Assembly (NCBI GenBank): GCA_030272155.1
Contig: CP126191.1
Location: 5,106,501 to 5,170,500, forward strand
Length of the DNA stretch: 64,000 nucleotides
Source of the DNA: Tetradesmus obliquus
Lineage: Eukaryota; Chlorophyta; Chlorophyceae; Sphaeropleales; Scenedesmaceae
Direction: 5' to 3'
A program made the translations under genes and the position numbers. The first letter of the stretch is position 1. Every line of letters starts with the position of its first letter. The notes under the pieces are model-generated. The model was given only the letters and a program-made list of their open reading frames with translations, did not search any database and was not told the DNA's origin. Positions 34,364 to 46,931 of the stretch are shown piece after piece.

Positions 34364-35198
34364 CCAGCCTGTGCACCTCCTGCATGCTGGCGGCCATGTG
34401 GCCCAGCGCATACTGCATGCTAGCCTGCTTCATGCGCGGCACTAGCACCTTGTCCACCACGCCCTGCTTGTTCGGCATCTTGAAGGGCACTTTGTGCTGA
34501 CGCCACATGTTCAGCAGCGCCTCCTCCTCCATCCCATACTTGACACAGACGCCGCTGAGCTTGTCCAGGCCGGCCTGGCAGCTGGCGGCAGTGCTGCGGA
34601 AGCTGGCGCCTGCTGCAGGGCTGAAGCTGGCGGCCTCTGCAGCAGCGTGCTGCATGCTCCTGCAGTGGTTCAAAGGCAGGCAACAGCTACAGGTCAGCCG
34701 TGTGGACAGTGTGGCGTGCTGGTTGAGGTGCTGATGCCAGCAGGTGCATGCAGTGCAGGCATCGGTTGTACCAGCGTGCAGGATGCATACCTTGCTGCCC
34801 CACGCGCCTGTCGCAGTGTAGTTATACATAGCAACCGCCACACAACCCCATGCGCGCTCATGCGTGGATCCAGTCCTCACCTGTACAGCAGAGTGCAGCC
34901 TTCCATCGCGTCCCACTTGGCAGCTGGCCAGCTCTTCTCACTCTTCTCACTCTTCTCACTCTTCTCAGCCAGCTTTAGCTCTGCTGTGCTGTCATACAGG
35001 CTGGCCAGCATGGCGCTGGCGCCATCATACACCTGCGCGCACGCCTCCATGCTGACGCCCTTGAATGCCGAGATGGCCTGGGCGTGCTCTTCAATGTCTG
35101 GCAGCCGTGCCTCAAAGTCCTCCTGCACTGCGCGCTTGTGTGGGCTCTTGGCGTCCAGCTCCGCCGTCAACGCAGCTGCCATCTCCTTCTTTTTGTCA

Positions 35199-35229
<31 letters not shown>

Positions 35230-36093
35230 CGGCTGCTGCGCCAGCTTTGCCTTTGTCGCTGCTGCGGCCGTCAACCTTGTCCAGGGCGGCCTTCACTTCT
35301 GGCATGCGAGTGATGCCCTCAACGCCGCTGGACCATGCTGCTGCAGCTGGCAGAGGTGTGGCAACTTGGGATCCCTGTTTTGTGGCCGTCCCTGCTGGTG
35401 CACCCTTTGTTGGGAGGGGCGGGGGAGGAGGGGGGCGCTTTGCTGGCAGAGGGGGAGGGGGTGGGGGTGCTGCCGGTCCTGCCGCAGGCTTGGCACCGCT
35501 GCTGCTGTGCTGGGGGGTGGTTGGGGCGCAGGGTGAAGCTGGCGCAGCATCACCACCGCTGCTGTTGCTGCTGATGGTGGTGCGGATCTTGAGCACCGGC
35601 ATGGGAGCCACCGCCACCGCAGTGCTGATGCTGTTGTTGCCAGCTGTGCGCTGCTTGCGCAGAGGCAGGCAAAGGGCCTTGCTGCTGAGCTTGCATTTCT
35701 GGAACCCCATTGCATATGCTGGGGCCTGCACTGCAAACATCAGCTGCAGGAAGGCATCTGCTGCGCAGGTGCTGCTGGCCGCTGCCTCCTGGCTGCCTGT
35801 GCTGCTGTTGGAGTCGCTGCCGCCAGCATCTGAGACGCTGCGGCTGCTGCAGGTGCTGCTGCCTGCCTCAGATGCTGCTGCACAGGGGCCATCAAGCGAC
35901 AGGCGGGGCGTGCAGGGCTCTGTGCTGGGCGGGCTTGATGCTGCAGGGCTAGGGGGCGCAAGGTCATTGCTGCTGCTGCTGCTGCTGCTTTGCCTGGACA
36001 GCTTGCTGTCCTTGTGCTGCTGCTTGCAGGAAAATTGCGTGGCGCTGTCCCAGGGGAAGGAGACCTGGCAGCCGGTGCCGTGGCTGCAGGTGC
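34071..36093 (-). CDS. CHUP1-like chloroplast-positioning protein, copy 2 (5' end not found)
   Basis: Exons 34881-36093 and 34071-34659 encode the same protein as copy 1 over every segment I compared: Ser-rich region, polyproline motif, EKS repeats and CHUP1 C-terminal helices. No substitution was seen in the coding part. Both copies have the same 1.2-kb 5' region inside the duplicated block, so both may be expressed. It lies directly upstream (in its own reading direction) of the truncated TPR copy, which reads towards it. As for copy 1, the first exon is not established. Confidence 0.7.
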
Positions 36094-37310
36094 CTGTCTG
36101 TGTGGCCTGCTGCTGCTTAGCTATCGTTGGTCTGCCTGAGCGGGGCCTGCAGGAAGCGCAGAAGATGAAGACAGGCGCAGAAGTGCAAGGCAGTGGTGGT
36201 CAGGGTGTGGTGATTGGCAGGTTGTGGAGCAACTTTCTGCTGATGCTGCTGTCAAGCAAGACTGACATGCGGTAGATGCAGTGCTTGCTGCTGTTGCATT
36301 ACAGCACTCTGCTGCCTGCAGGCTGCACCGTTTGCTGAAGAGCAGCTCCCTGCTGATGTACATGTGCAGTGCACTGCATGTGCAGCAGGTGGGCTTGTCT
36401 GCAGCCCTGTCGGTGCTGCCAGCAGTGCCTTAGGTGAAGTTTTATGTTGTTGTCACGTCACTCAGCTCACCTGCTGCGTTGCGCGTGACGAGTTGCTGCG
36501 CTGCCAGTTCCCGCCTCTCCCAGGCTGCCCAGAAACCATCGCCCGTCCCAAGCCGTTAACATCCTAGACCCGCAGGCGGCCATGTTGCTACTAAAAAGGT
36601 GCTTTGGTTGCTGGAAAGCGTGGACGGAGGGTGCTTTGGTTGCTGGAGCTGTCGAACGAAGAGAGGCCTTTGGTAAGGTATGTCTGTTGGACAGCTGTCT
36701 GTTCTCGTACAACCAAAACACACAGGAGCATCGAGTTATAGCTGCGTAAGCTGTCACCAGCTCGCCACAGAGCAGGGCTCAGGGCTCAGCCGGCTTGGAT
36801 TTGCTAATGCTGGCTTTGCTCATCGGAGCTACCGAGCGCTGGCACGGCGTGCATTTGCTCGAATCAACGTCCGTACAGCAGTATATGTGAGGTGTCCTGA
36901 AGTCACAGCGATCAGCGCGAATGCTGCGCCGGAGAAGGTTGCAGGTGGTAAGCTTGCCGATACCTGATTGGTTGCAACCGCAATCACCTGTATGAATCCG
37001 TTCATGTCACACGTTTCTGTTGTACTGCAAAACAATGAGAGCTTCACACTCTGCATGTATCTGTGTTTCAATGGGCATGGTGGAGCGTGGAAGGTGTTGC
37101 AGCTGCGGCAGCGATAAAGCTGTCGCTATCATTGGCGTCTGCTGACGCTGCTGTGACCACTGGGCCTGCAGCGATGCTGACACTAGCACCAGTAAAGATA
37201 ATCTACAACGGCTCAGGCCTGTCCCTGCGATGGGGAGTGTTACATGGCAGGAGCAGCACCCAGCACTGGATGAATCAACAAATCTCTGGTCATGACCCGA
37301 TCATGATCAG
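36094..37310. other. Region between CHUP1-like copy 2 and the intact Sec1-type gene
   Basis: Copy of 30257-31475 with most of the differences between the units. It holds the presumed 5' exon and promoter of CHUP1-like copy 2. TTACA at 37240-37244 is a minus-strand TGTAA 67 bp beyond the Sec1-type stop, a good polyadenylation signal. Confidence 0.45.
37240..37244 (-). terminator. Candidate polyadenylation signal TGTAA of the Sec1-type gene
   Basis: A minus-strand TGTAA, 67 bp after the stop at 37311. Confidence 0.55.
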
Positions 37311-40300
37311 CTAGCTCAGCAGCAGGCGCGCGGCATCCCCTGCGCTCAGCAAGCTCGTGCCGCCCAGCAGCACCAGCGGCTTGTGCCCATACACGTGCTC
37401 CTCCAGCTCCGCCCGCACCTCCCGCACCTCTGCAGCGCTGATGCCGCCCACCACAAACAGCAGCACAGTCTGGTAGTCGCTGATGCTGGCGCGTGCTGGC
37501 CCTGCCATGCCCCCAAACATGCCCAGCCTGCCCAGGCCCTTGCTGAGCAGGCCCGCCACCAGGCTGGCGCTCTCAGGCTGCTGCAGGTCGCGGTTGTCAG
37601 CCTGCAAGCATGTCCGGCGCAGCACCATGTAGTTACTGGTTAGTGAGTCAGCCGCTGGTGCGCAGCAATGTTCACAGCCAACTACGGCTTGGACCTGGGC
37701 TGCAAATGACACGCAACTCCAGCACACATTTCTTGCAAACAATGAAAGAAAAAATTTCTCTTTGTTCATTGAACGGCATTTGTGCATGCGCTGTCCTGTG
37801 CAGACACACCCGGCATGCTTTGTGCGCAGTGAACAACGCAGTGCGTACCCACCCGCAGCAGTATCTTGGTGAGCACCTGCCGCACCAGCGGCGTGCACGC
37901 GCTGGCTGCGCCCGTGTCTGCGTCCACCTGCATCAGCCGCCGCACGTCGCGCAGCTTGCCGCGCGCTGCCGCCAGCCAGCGCAGCCGCTGGAACGCATCG
38001 TGCAGCACCAGCAGCAGCTGCCCACGCACGCCAGCAGGGTCAGCCGACAGCTGCCCAGACTGCACAGCCTGCACGCAGCAGCAGATCAGCAGCGGCGGTG
38101 CATTGTCAGCGGATGGTCGGAATGTGGCTACCACACCAGTGCCACAGCTAGCCGCTGTCCTGCTGCATCGCGCAGCAAAGATTGCTGTTGCAACACACCA
38201 GGAACAACAAGATGACATTGGCCAGTACAGACATCATGCCAGAGCCTCATCCTGTGCCAGGAGCCACTTTGCGCAGTCGTGAGACAAGGGATCAAGCAGC
38301 CTGCTACACACCGCGCAGTACAACCACCCACCTGGTGTAGTACATGCTGTGCAGCTGGCAGGCACTCCAGCTGCACCAGCCACTGCTGCTGCGCGTCACC
38401 CGCTGCTGCTGCTGCCAGCATGGCGTCTGCCAGTGCCTCCTTCAGCTGTGCCTCATCTGCCGAGTAGAGCGGCGGCGCTGGCGGCATCCTGTCACCAGAC
38501 AGTGAGTACACCACCACCACCAGCTGCAGCACATGGCCCAGCTGCAGCCGGCCCTGCAAGCCACACCAGCAACATAAAATATACATGTTTGAACATGCAC
38601 CAACTGCAATTGAAGCGCTGCATGACATGCCGAGAACTTCCAAGTCTCTCCATTCATGAAGTGCAGTTTTGCAAAGAAGGTTGTGTCTATGATTTGCAGG
38701 ACCCTTAGCTACGCAAGCCCACACCTGCTGGCAGCTGGTGATTGCCTCCACCAGCATCGGCTGCAGCATGCCGGCCCCCTCAGAGCCCTCTGGCAGGGCC
38801 AGCAGCAGCTGCCGCTCCAGCGCGCCCAGGCGCTCCCAGGCGGGCCACGTGCAGGCGACACTGGGTACCGGCGGCTCGGTGGCCAGCGCTGCTGCTGCTG
38901 CCAGGGCTAGGCCCACTATGGGTGTGTGGCGCAGGAACACCTCTGCATGCAGCGCGAGGACCGTGACACACCGCACGTACACATGAGCACAGGACGACAA
39001 GTGCAAGCGGTCTGCTGCAGTGCACTGTGTGCAGCAACAGGCAATGCACCAAGAGCTTTCCCCCAAGCTGCATCATAGCCTGCACACCAATGCAAATCGA
39101 TGCACATATCACCCAGCGTAACCAGCCAACGCATCATCGTCACCTGGTGACGCCATGAGGCACTGCGCCAGCCCTGCCAGCTCCGCCGGTGACACCACGC
39201 TGCTCAGCCTGCTGCGCTGCCCTGGGGTGATGCGCTCCTGCCGCAGCGCCTCCTTGAGCCACTTGCGCAGCAGCAGCAGCGCGTCCTTGCCACGCTTGGG
39301 CCACAGCTGCTGCAGCCAGCCCAGCCAGCGCCGGTCTGCAGGGTGGAACAGGCTCAAGCCGAGTGGGCAGCATAGCGGGGCGAGGCCAGCTGATGCTGCT
39401 GCTGCTGGCTCAGAACTGCTGCCAGACCCTTGCTGCTGCTGTGGTTGCTGCTGGTTAGCAGAGGCTGTGGGCTGGGGGTTGCCTGGTGGCAGCTGAGGTG
39501 GCGTGAGGGGCGCCAGTGGTGCCAAGCGGGGGATGTCCACACGCAGGTCAGCAGGCCTGGCGGGCAGCGGCGTGCAGCGGAGAGCATAACAAGCAGGGTT
39601 GGTGAGGTGCTTGATTTGTAGGTGGCAAACGGCCCATATGACGCTGCAACTGTTGATACAGGCATTAGCCGATCTAGCTGTGAATCGCCGACATTTTGTC
39701 AATTTGGCACGTTGCCTCCTGCTTTGCAGCTGCACTAATACCATTTCAGAGGCACCATGTTGCTGTGATCATACGCAATATCTCAAGCAGACCCCTCCGG
39801 TTGCTTGCACGCACCGCAGCACCGCCCTGGGGGCCTGCCCCGCAGCGCCAGACCCAGCTGCTGCTGCTGCTGCTGGCACGACAGCGTCCGCTCGCGGCAG
39901 GCTGGCAAACACCGCATCCAGCACATGCTCCGCATGCATGCAGGGCGTTGCCAGGTCCAGGCATCTGTCAATCAGCACCAGCCCAATGCTGCCACTCGCT
40001 GCTGCAGCAGCAGCCCCAGCTCCTGCTGCTGCTGCTGTGCTGCTGCTGTCTGGCCCTGCCAGGTCCGCTGCCCCGCCTGGCCTGTGGCCCTGCTGCGGCA
40101 GCGCTGCAAGCTCCCTGGCTATGCTGCTGGATACCGGGCCGATTGCAAAGGGCTCCAGCTTTGCCCCCAGCACCCGAGACAGGTCAGCCAGGCAGTGTGG
40201 CAGCAGGGAGAGGCCTCCTGAGCCTCCCACTGCGCCTTCGTCTGCGCCGTGGTCCGGCGGCGCGTCTGCGCTGCCAAAGCCAGCTGCACGGCCGCCAGCA

Positions 40301-41569
40301 CTGCAGCGTAGCAGCAGCAGCAGCAGCAGCAGTGCGGAGCATGCAGCGCTTAGTGGTGAAGGCAGTGGCAGCTGGCTGGGGTCTGTCACGTCTACAGATG
40401 CTGCTTTCACTCGTGATCTGGCATGGTACACACATGCACAGCCTGCAGGTCACATGTTGTCTGAGGCAAGTGTCAACGTTGCCCAGCATACACCCCGGCT
40501 GCAGCAAGCCATAGCCCACCCTCCCCAACGAGTCCCCTCCGCCTCTGCCCTCGTCTGCACTCACACAGCTTTGCTGGCCACTGCTCCTGCTGCTGGCAGC
40601 ACAAAGGTGTGGCTGTCAATCGCCACCATGTGCAGCGGCAAGTGCCTCACAGCCAGCTGCAGCTGATCTTCCCGGGGCACCGGCAGGCCTGCTGCTGCTC
40701 TGGCTGCTGCCACATCCTGGCGCAGCGCTGCCACATAGTCGCTGTATGCTTGCACACCCAGGGGTGATATGGCTGGGTCAAGCTGCGCATGTGCCAGCTC
40801 TGAGACGGAACAGAAGAGCAGGCAGCGCTGCACGTGCGGGTGCACCTGCGACAGCATCAGCAGCATGGAATGGCGGTAAAGAGCATAGCCACTTGTCATG
40901 CTTCTGTTTCTCTGTCTGCTGCTGCTGCTGCTTGCATAATAGGACATTTGATGTGTGTAGGGCTGCTTGCCAGCTTGTTGATTGCTTGGACATCTGGGTG
41001 CCAGTCATCCTGCTTGCAGGATAGGCTGCGTGGTGCAATCACATGCGCTGTTACTGCTGCTGCCGTTACATGCACGGCCGCGTGCCTCGCACCATGAGCA
41101 GATGCACCACGTGCTGGTGCGTCTCTGTGAGCAGCTGCGTGGTGAACACCACCAGTGATGTCGGCGCCTGGCCACATGCCAGCAGCGGCAGCAGCGCATC
41201 GTCCGGCTGGCAGCGCTCAAGGTCACACACGTTGGTGGCGCCAAGCCCTGCAGTGGCGTGTGCAGGCGCAGCAGATGGTGAGGGCACCTATGCGGCCTGC
41301 AGAGACTGAAGGTGCAAATCTGGTGCATTCCAGTACAGTTGTGGGGCTGCATGTCAATCAGATAGCTGGCTGGTGATCAAGCAGGGGTGTGGTTGATGAG
41401 GTTGGTGCTGTGTGCAGTTGTGCGCACCAAGCAGGAAGGCAGGCCCCAGGCTTAGTTGCGTGACCTCTGCTGCTCCGGCATCCAGGTACACCAGAGAACC
41501 GCTGATGTCGGTTGCAACGTCCAGGAACGGCTTGCGGCTGGCATCTATCACACTGTCTGCCCCAGACAT
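37311..41569 (-). CDS. Sec1/Munc18-family protein, SCFD2-like
   Basis: Sec1 proteins bind SNAREs or tethers in membrane fusion; SCFD2 (Sec1 family domain 2) acts in ER-Golgi traffic. Nine exons (41428-41569, 41093-41247, 40565-40845, 39815-40375, 39123-39556, 38725-38942, 38332-38553, 37853-38068, 37311-37601) join in phase to 839 aa. The N-terminus (FLDVATDISGSLVYLDAGAAE) and TSLVVFTTQLLTETHQHV fit the first Sec1 lobe. CSVSELAHAQ and GLVLIDRCLDLATPCMH (the VLDR.LDL-type motif) follow. The C-terminus has DYQTVLLFVVGGISAAEVRE, the Sec1 'vvGG.t..E' motif. Long Ala/Ser/Gln inserts make it longer than animal SCFD2 (about 680). Assignment to SCFD2 rather than SLY1 or VPS33 is by overall feel and less certain than the family. 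Its 3' end was copied into the tandem duplication. Confidence 0.85.
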
Positions 41570-42292
41570 AATGCCTGCACTGCTGCTGCTGCTGTTGGCT
41601 GCTCTTTATGACAAGCACAGCACCCCAGCCCTGTTAACTGCGCATAAACAGTGGTAGTTTCATGACTAAATCGGTTTAAAGAGTCTAATATATCCTGGAA
41701 TTCGCTGTTCAGCACGATCGAGGCAGCAACCACACTCTGGACGATGGGCCACGACGTGTACGCATCCAGCTGTGCCAAGTAACGCGCATAGGGGGTAGAT
41801 GATGTGCCAATTAAAAGGTTGCGGCAAAAAGTTGTGTGCGGGGTGCAACAGGGTGGTGCAGGCTGTCCCTAATGCATTGCAGTACAACAGAAGAAGTGGT
41901 TGCCCAGTCATGCATCAGCCAGTTCACCGGCAGAGTTATCACACCATTCCAAGCAACCTCACATGGCTTTCAAACGCTTCACTGCCTACGGCATTGTCAC
42001 AGGGTTTAAGTGAGTTTAACCATAACACCATAACACACAACAATGACAGATGTTACTAATCTGACGATAGCACAGCATATAACGCACAGCTGGCAGCGCA
42101 ATGCTGCTCTGCAGTGCTACACCTGCTCACTGCCACCCTACCATACAGCTGCAACAGGACAGTGGTTTCAATTGTCCATTGGGTGCCCTAGCTCACAACC
42201 CCTGGGACGCAGCTGCTGCAGGCACACTGTGCCTGGCAGGTGGCGGCACAGATCTGTGCTCTAGAGTGCCACCCAGCTGCCGCCCGGCGCTG
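41570..42292. other. Intergenic: SCFD2-like promoter and RUS 3' flank
   Basis: 723 bp between two minus-strand genes. The window 41640-42060 is AT-richer, without repeats or exon signals. No gene was seen. Confidence 0.5.
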
Positions 42293-45200
42293 CTACCACT
42301 CTGCTGTCCACTCAGGCCGAGGCAGGAACAGCTTGACCAGCTCCCAGCCATGCTGCTGCAGCGCTGCCAGGAAGGGTGGCAGGCTGCCCACAGCCCACTG
42401 CTCGCTGCGCTGCAGCAGCTGCTGCGTGTCGCCGCTGCTGCCAGCCTGCGCAGGTGCAGCAGCCATGTGCCAGCGATTGTCAGTATGTCACTTCCACTGC
42501 CTTGCTGCCAGAATGGAAAGCGGCTGCCGCATGCAATACCAGTACTTATAATCATCTGTCAAATTGAAAACTTCATTCGTTAGCCGCTGTCAGCGCCTGC
42601 CGCCTCACCTGGTGCAGTGCTGTGGCCAGCTGCAGTGCGTGCAGGTAGGCGCGCAGCTGCACCTGCTGGCCGGCAGCCTCATGCAGCACCACCTCCACGG
42701 CCTGCAGAGGCAGGGCAGCAAGGCGCAGCAAGCGCACAACATAACATTGAAGTTACTGAAGGGAAAAGCAGAGCCTAGCAGGGGCAAGAATTGAGCTCAG
42801 CTGACTCGCGCCAGGCCTGCAAGGGCAGGCCAGCTGAGTGCAACCAGCACAGCACACTCACCAGCTGCTTCTTGCCCGTCAGCAGCAGCAGGTACTGCCG
42901 GTCTGCTGCGGCCTTCTGCTGCTGCAGTGCCTGCTGCAGCAGCAGCCCCTGCTGTCCTGCAGGACAAGTGCCCCGCCCAACCCTACCAGCTGCCGCTTCT
43001 GCTGCTGCTGCTGCCCGCCGCAGTGCAGCGCTGAGCTGCGCCCCAAAGGCTATGAGTGCATGCTGCTGGCTGCTGGTGACGGCCTGCCATGCTGCAGCCA
43101 GTGGCGGCACAAGCAGGCTCTCTAGGCCTGACACCTGCAGTGGGGTGAGTACTTTCTCCTGCAAGGCGAGGCAGAACAGCAGTGTACAACCAGCAACAGC
43201 AGAGCAGCAATGAGGAACTGTCAGGGGGCAGTTTTTTGCTGTGATGACGTTGCTGCTCTCCATTGCCTGCAGCCCGGCAGCATTGCCCAAACAGTGATCC
43301 CTAGTAGGGGCCGTGCCCTGATAACAGCGGGCGCACCTTGTCCTGGTAGTGCTGCAGCAGCAGCTTCAGGCGTGGTTCGTTGACTGATGACAGCACCAGG
43401 CAGCGCAGCGCTCGGATGTTGGCCCACACATGCACCCACGTCAGCACAGCGAAGAACAGCCAGGCGGCTGCCACGTTTTCTGCAGGCAGGCGGCAGCCGC
43501 AGCATGCAGCACGAGCGGAGCTCAGTGCACTGCAGTAGCCAGCGCTGCCAAGCAACTTGCAGCATGAGGATCCATGCACTTCTTTGTATGTGTTTTCAGC
43601 TGCTTGTTGCCGGGCCTCAACACACAGGCAATGTTTCACTTTCCTATAAAGATGTGGCAGGCACACCCCTGGTCTATAAATTTATCCCTGGCGGTCTGCC
43701 GCTGCACCGCACCTGCCATGCGCTGCGTGACGGCCATGCCCAGCAGTGAGCCGATGATGACTGTGGCACGCTCACGGGAGTCAGCCTGCAAGCAGCCATG
43801 AGCGAGGCACAGCACCAAGCAACGAATACAGCGCTAGACGGCGGCGATACAGCCTTGAAGTGATGCCTGAAGCTGTGGCTCACATCACACAGGTTTGTGT
43901 CATAGCGAGCAACAGTCCGCCCTTGAAACACGAAACTGCAACAACATCTTTTGCGCGAGCAAGGGCACACAAACCAGGGCGTAGTTTTTGCGTGGCGGCA
44001 CCGCATTGTCTGCAAGCACGACATGTGCAGCGAGAGCATGCACGCCATCCTACCTTGGCAGAAATGTCTGCTGCATTGCTGCCTGCTGTGGCGAAGTGCT
44101 GCGTGAGTGCCGCGTGCGTAGCACCTGCCGCCATGCCCACCTGCAGCCACCCACCCATGCACACACATACAAAGAACAGGTAGGCAGGTCAGCAGGAGCG
44201 TACATTCACGCGCTTTCTCGCCGAACCTTCTGCCACATCAGTTGCAACAGTAGCCCCAGCATCTCAATGTATGCAACAGCTCGTCTGGTCAGCACATTCG
44301 TGCTGTGTCAGTGAGCGCCCACCATGGCGCGCGCCACGCTGCCCAGTGAGGCCATGATCATGAAGCCTCCAGGGATGAGCGGGGACGCCAGATCCAGCGC
44401 CATGGCTGGAGCAGCAGCAGCAGCAGCGGCGGCGGCGGCGGCAGCAGCAGGCAGCAGGGCGGTAAGCCAGTGCTGCCGCCATAGCATTGTTGAAGCGGCT
44501 TGTAAGAAGGTAAGGAAGCCGTGCCGCGCGGCTGCAGGCTGTGTGGCGCCAGGTTTTCAAGGCGCATGGTGACGATTAACTGGCTGCTATGCTGGCAAGG
44601 AGCATGCTGGTGACAGCATGCCGGTGTGTGCTGTGCAGGGCACTCACCCAGGTCGTTCATGACGTCTGCAGCAGCAGCAACAACATAAGGATATGGTCAG
44701 TGCTTGTGGGCACCACTTCTTGGCTGTAGCGGATGTTGTTGACTGGACTCTGCGCTTGTCACAAACTCTGCCTGGTGTGCACAGCAAGTTCAGCATTGTG
44801 AGTACTCCACTGCTCAAGCATGGCACGCATCTGCTGGGCTTGAATTAGCACGCACCTGCAAACAGCCTCCACTGCTTGGCATTGCTGTCAAAGTTGCCAC
44901 CTGCAGCAGCGCAGCACATCACATCATTGCATAGCAACTGCCTTACCCCGCTGTGAGCTCAGGCTGCATCAGTACATGCTGCGTGCCAGCACACAGTGAT
45001 GCACAGCTGCTGTTTTGAGACCTTGCGACACCTGTGGCAGCTGTTGGGGGACAATTGCAGCAGCAGCAGCGCACCTGCAGCATACGCAAAGATGATGCCG
45101 CCAGCCATGCCTAGGATGTCTCGCACAAAGAACTGGAACACAGCTCCCAGCGCCGTGGCAGCCTGGCAGCAGCAAGCAGCACGGCACACACCAAACATCA

Positions 45201-45889
45201 CACCCGTAGCGAAATGGTGCGTGATAAGGAAGCTTCACACAGCAGCAGCTGAGCAGGTGCAAGTCAAGCTCGGGTTGGCGCCTGACATGCAGGGGCCAGG
45301 GTTAAGAAGAATGCCATGCCACGCCTCATGAGCAGCAGTTGGCAGGTGATGGTGGCTGCTTGCCTTCCTGCTGGTTGTCTTCAAAAGTGTCGTCGCACCT
45401 GGCTGCCGACCCCCACGCCCTTGAACACAGCGTGGCTAGACAGCACGCCTCTGACATAGCTGGAGATGGCCTGCACCGTGTTCCAGGCAATGAACCCTGC
45501 GCAGGCAGCAACGCAACACGGGTCGCTGCAGCTGTTTCCTAGCGCAGTAATCTGTGCTATCCTGACATATGTCTTATCTGGCACAGCTGCTTTTGAACTG
45601 CTCAGCTAGCAGCAGCTCCATTTTTTGAACCAGCCTTCGAACCAGCTTTGAAGGGCAGTTGGCAGTTGCTGCAGTTGCTGAACCCATCCCCAAGCAGCGT
45701 ACCTGTGTAGTCTGGCGTTACTGAATCTGGGTAGCCAACAGGCAGAAACGCAGAAACAAACAGCTGTCTGATTCCCGAGGCTTGCTGGTTGGCTGGTGCA
45801 GATGTTGACACCAGCTCACCAGACACCACCTTCCACTGCTGCTGCTGCTTGCCAGCTTTGTGCTCAGTGATCAATGATACAGGTGCCAT
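42293..45889 (-). CDS. RUS family protein (root UVB sensitive, DUF647)
   Basis: RUS proteins are membrane proteins, often plastidial in plants, linked to UV-B sensing, vitamin B6 and auxin; the biochemical role is unsettled. Twelve exons (45703-45889, 45399-45496, 45075-45162, 44856-44900, 44648-44665, 44323-44405, 44054-44140, 43713-43785, 43337-43479, 42862-43158, 42609-42701, 42293-42445) join in phase to 454 aa. Family blocks in order: FLPVGYPDSVTPDY, WNTVQAISSYVRGVLSSHA, TALGAVFQFFVRDILGMAGG, GNFDSNAKQWRLFADVMNDL, ALDLASPLIPG, DISAKADSRERA. Then a hydrophobic segment (AAWLFFAVLTWVHVWANIRA) and NEPRLKLLLQHY. One exon is only 18 bp. The start at 45889 (MAPVSLITEHK) gives no obvious transit peptide; a further 5' exon is possible. 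Confidence 0.93.
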
Positions 45890-46931
45890 GATGGCTGAAC
45901 GGTTCTGCGTGTCACAAACACTATCAAATTGATGGACTTCGCTGCTTCTTGAAGAACAAGAAGCTGTCAGAAACAAGCTAGGCTACGCGAGCGCGCCTGC
46001 CATCATCGATTGCCAAGTAAAATGTAGCTGTTGATGGCTGGTTCGTCGAATTCAAAGCTCCTGTGACGAATGACATCTGTGGCAGTTTCGTCCTATCCAC
46101 CTGCCAAACCCCCGCGAGAGCAGGTGTGCCAACGATCCACCGTCGGACAGCAAAATCAGAGCAGCACACCACGGAAATAATTACATGTTGACGTGCATCT
46201 TGATTGCGCCGCGTCCCACGTCGAGCCCGGCTTGCGTGTGTGACACAGCTGACCCTCTGCCCTGGCAGTCCGCATACAGCTGCCCACGACCACCCCAAGA
46301 CCCACGCTAACTAAGACCTTACTTGATATTGTTAGCTTCTCTATCAAGAGAGCATTCGGTGTCCAACATGCTCGAGGCACGATCACCTGGCACCTGAACT
46401 GCTTTAGCAGGAAATTTCCTTCGTGTCTGCACTGTTCACAGCGCCGCGACGTGCGATATATATGTTATCAACCCAGGGGGTGTGAACGAAGCCATCTCCA
46501 AAACGAATGGCGCACTTTACGAGCGGGGAAAGGCGAAAAGTGTTAAGAGAATATCAATAGACGCGCATGGTGCCTATAGGCCTCGCCATAAATGGCAGGC
46601 CAAAGCGAAGAGGAACAGCCAGGGTTTGCCGAAGGTTAGAACTCTCACACCCGAGTTTGGAGGCAATGACAGCCTGATCGACGCTTCACCACACTTAAAA
46701 ACGCCGTTGATTGTTTTATGAGTCGATCCAGAGTTCCGAAGCCGCTGCAATCGTTGTGTCCAGAACACAGGCACCGACCTGTTCAAGTTGCAAGCACTTT
46801 GATCAGCTGTTCCAGCATAACCACCGCCTGTTGTTTGCGGTAAACCTTCACGACGTATCATGCTGTAGGAAGACAGATAGCAAGACCAATAGCTACAAGG
46901 AAGGAGAGGGCAGTGCTGGAACAGCAGCAGG
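45890..46931. promoter_or_regulatory. Divergent intergenic region RUS / TRAPPC5
   Basis: 1,042 bp between start codons. GATATATATG near 46456 is TATA-like. A 79-codon ORF at 46482-46721 lacks the CAG bias of real genes here and has no recognised domain. Confidence 0.5.

Larger units (their letters stand above)
32138..37972. repeat. Segmental tandem duplication, unit 2 (5,835 bp)
   Basis: Second copy of 26301-32137. By eye I find three substitutions in the first 5.4 kb that I compared (32273, 33070, 33118), then about nine differences within some 360 bp corresponding to 31110-31470. Open frames in the intervening region are identical in both copies. Confidence 0.95.

Noticed and set aside
26301..37976. 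Transposon explanation for the large repeat
   Set aside because: There are no inverted terminal repeats, target-site duplications or transposase; only CAGC microhomology at the edges and host genes inside.
46482..46721. 79-codon ORF between RUS and TRAPPC5
   Set aside because: No domain, no splice-supported continuation, and it lies in the shared promoter region.
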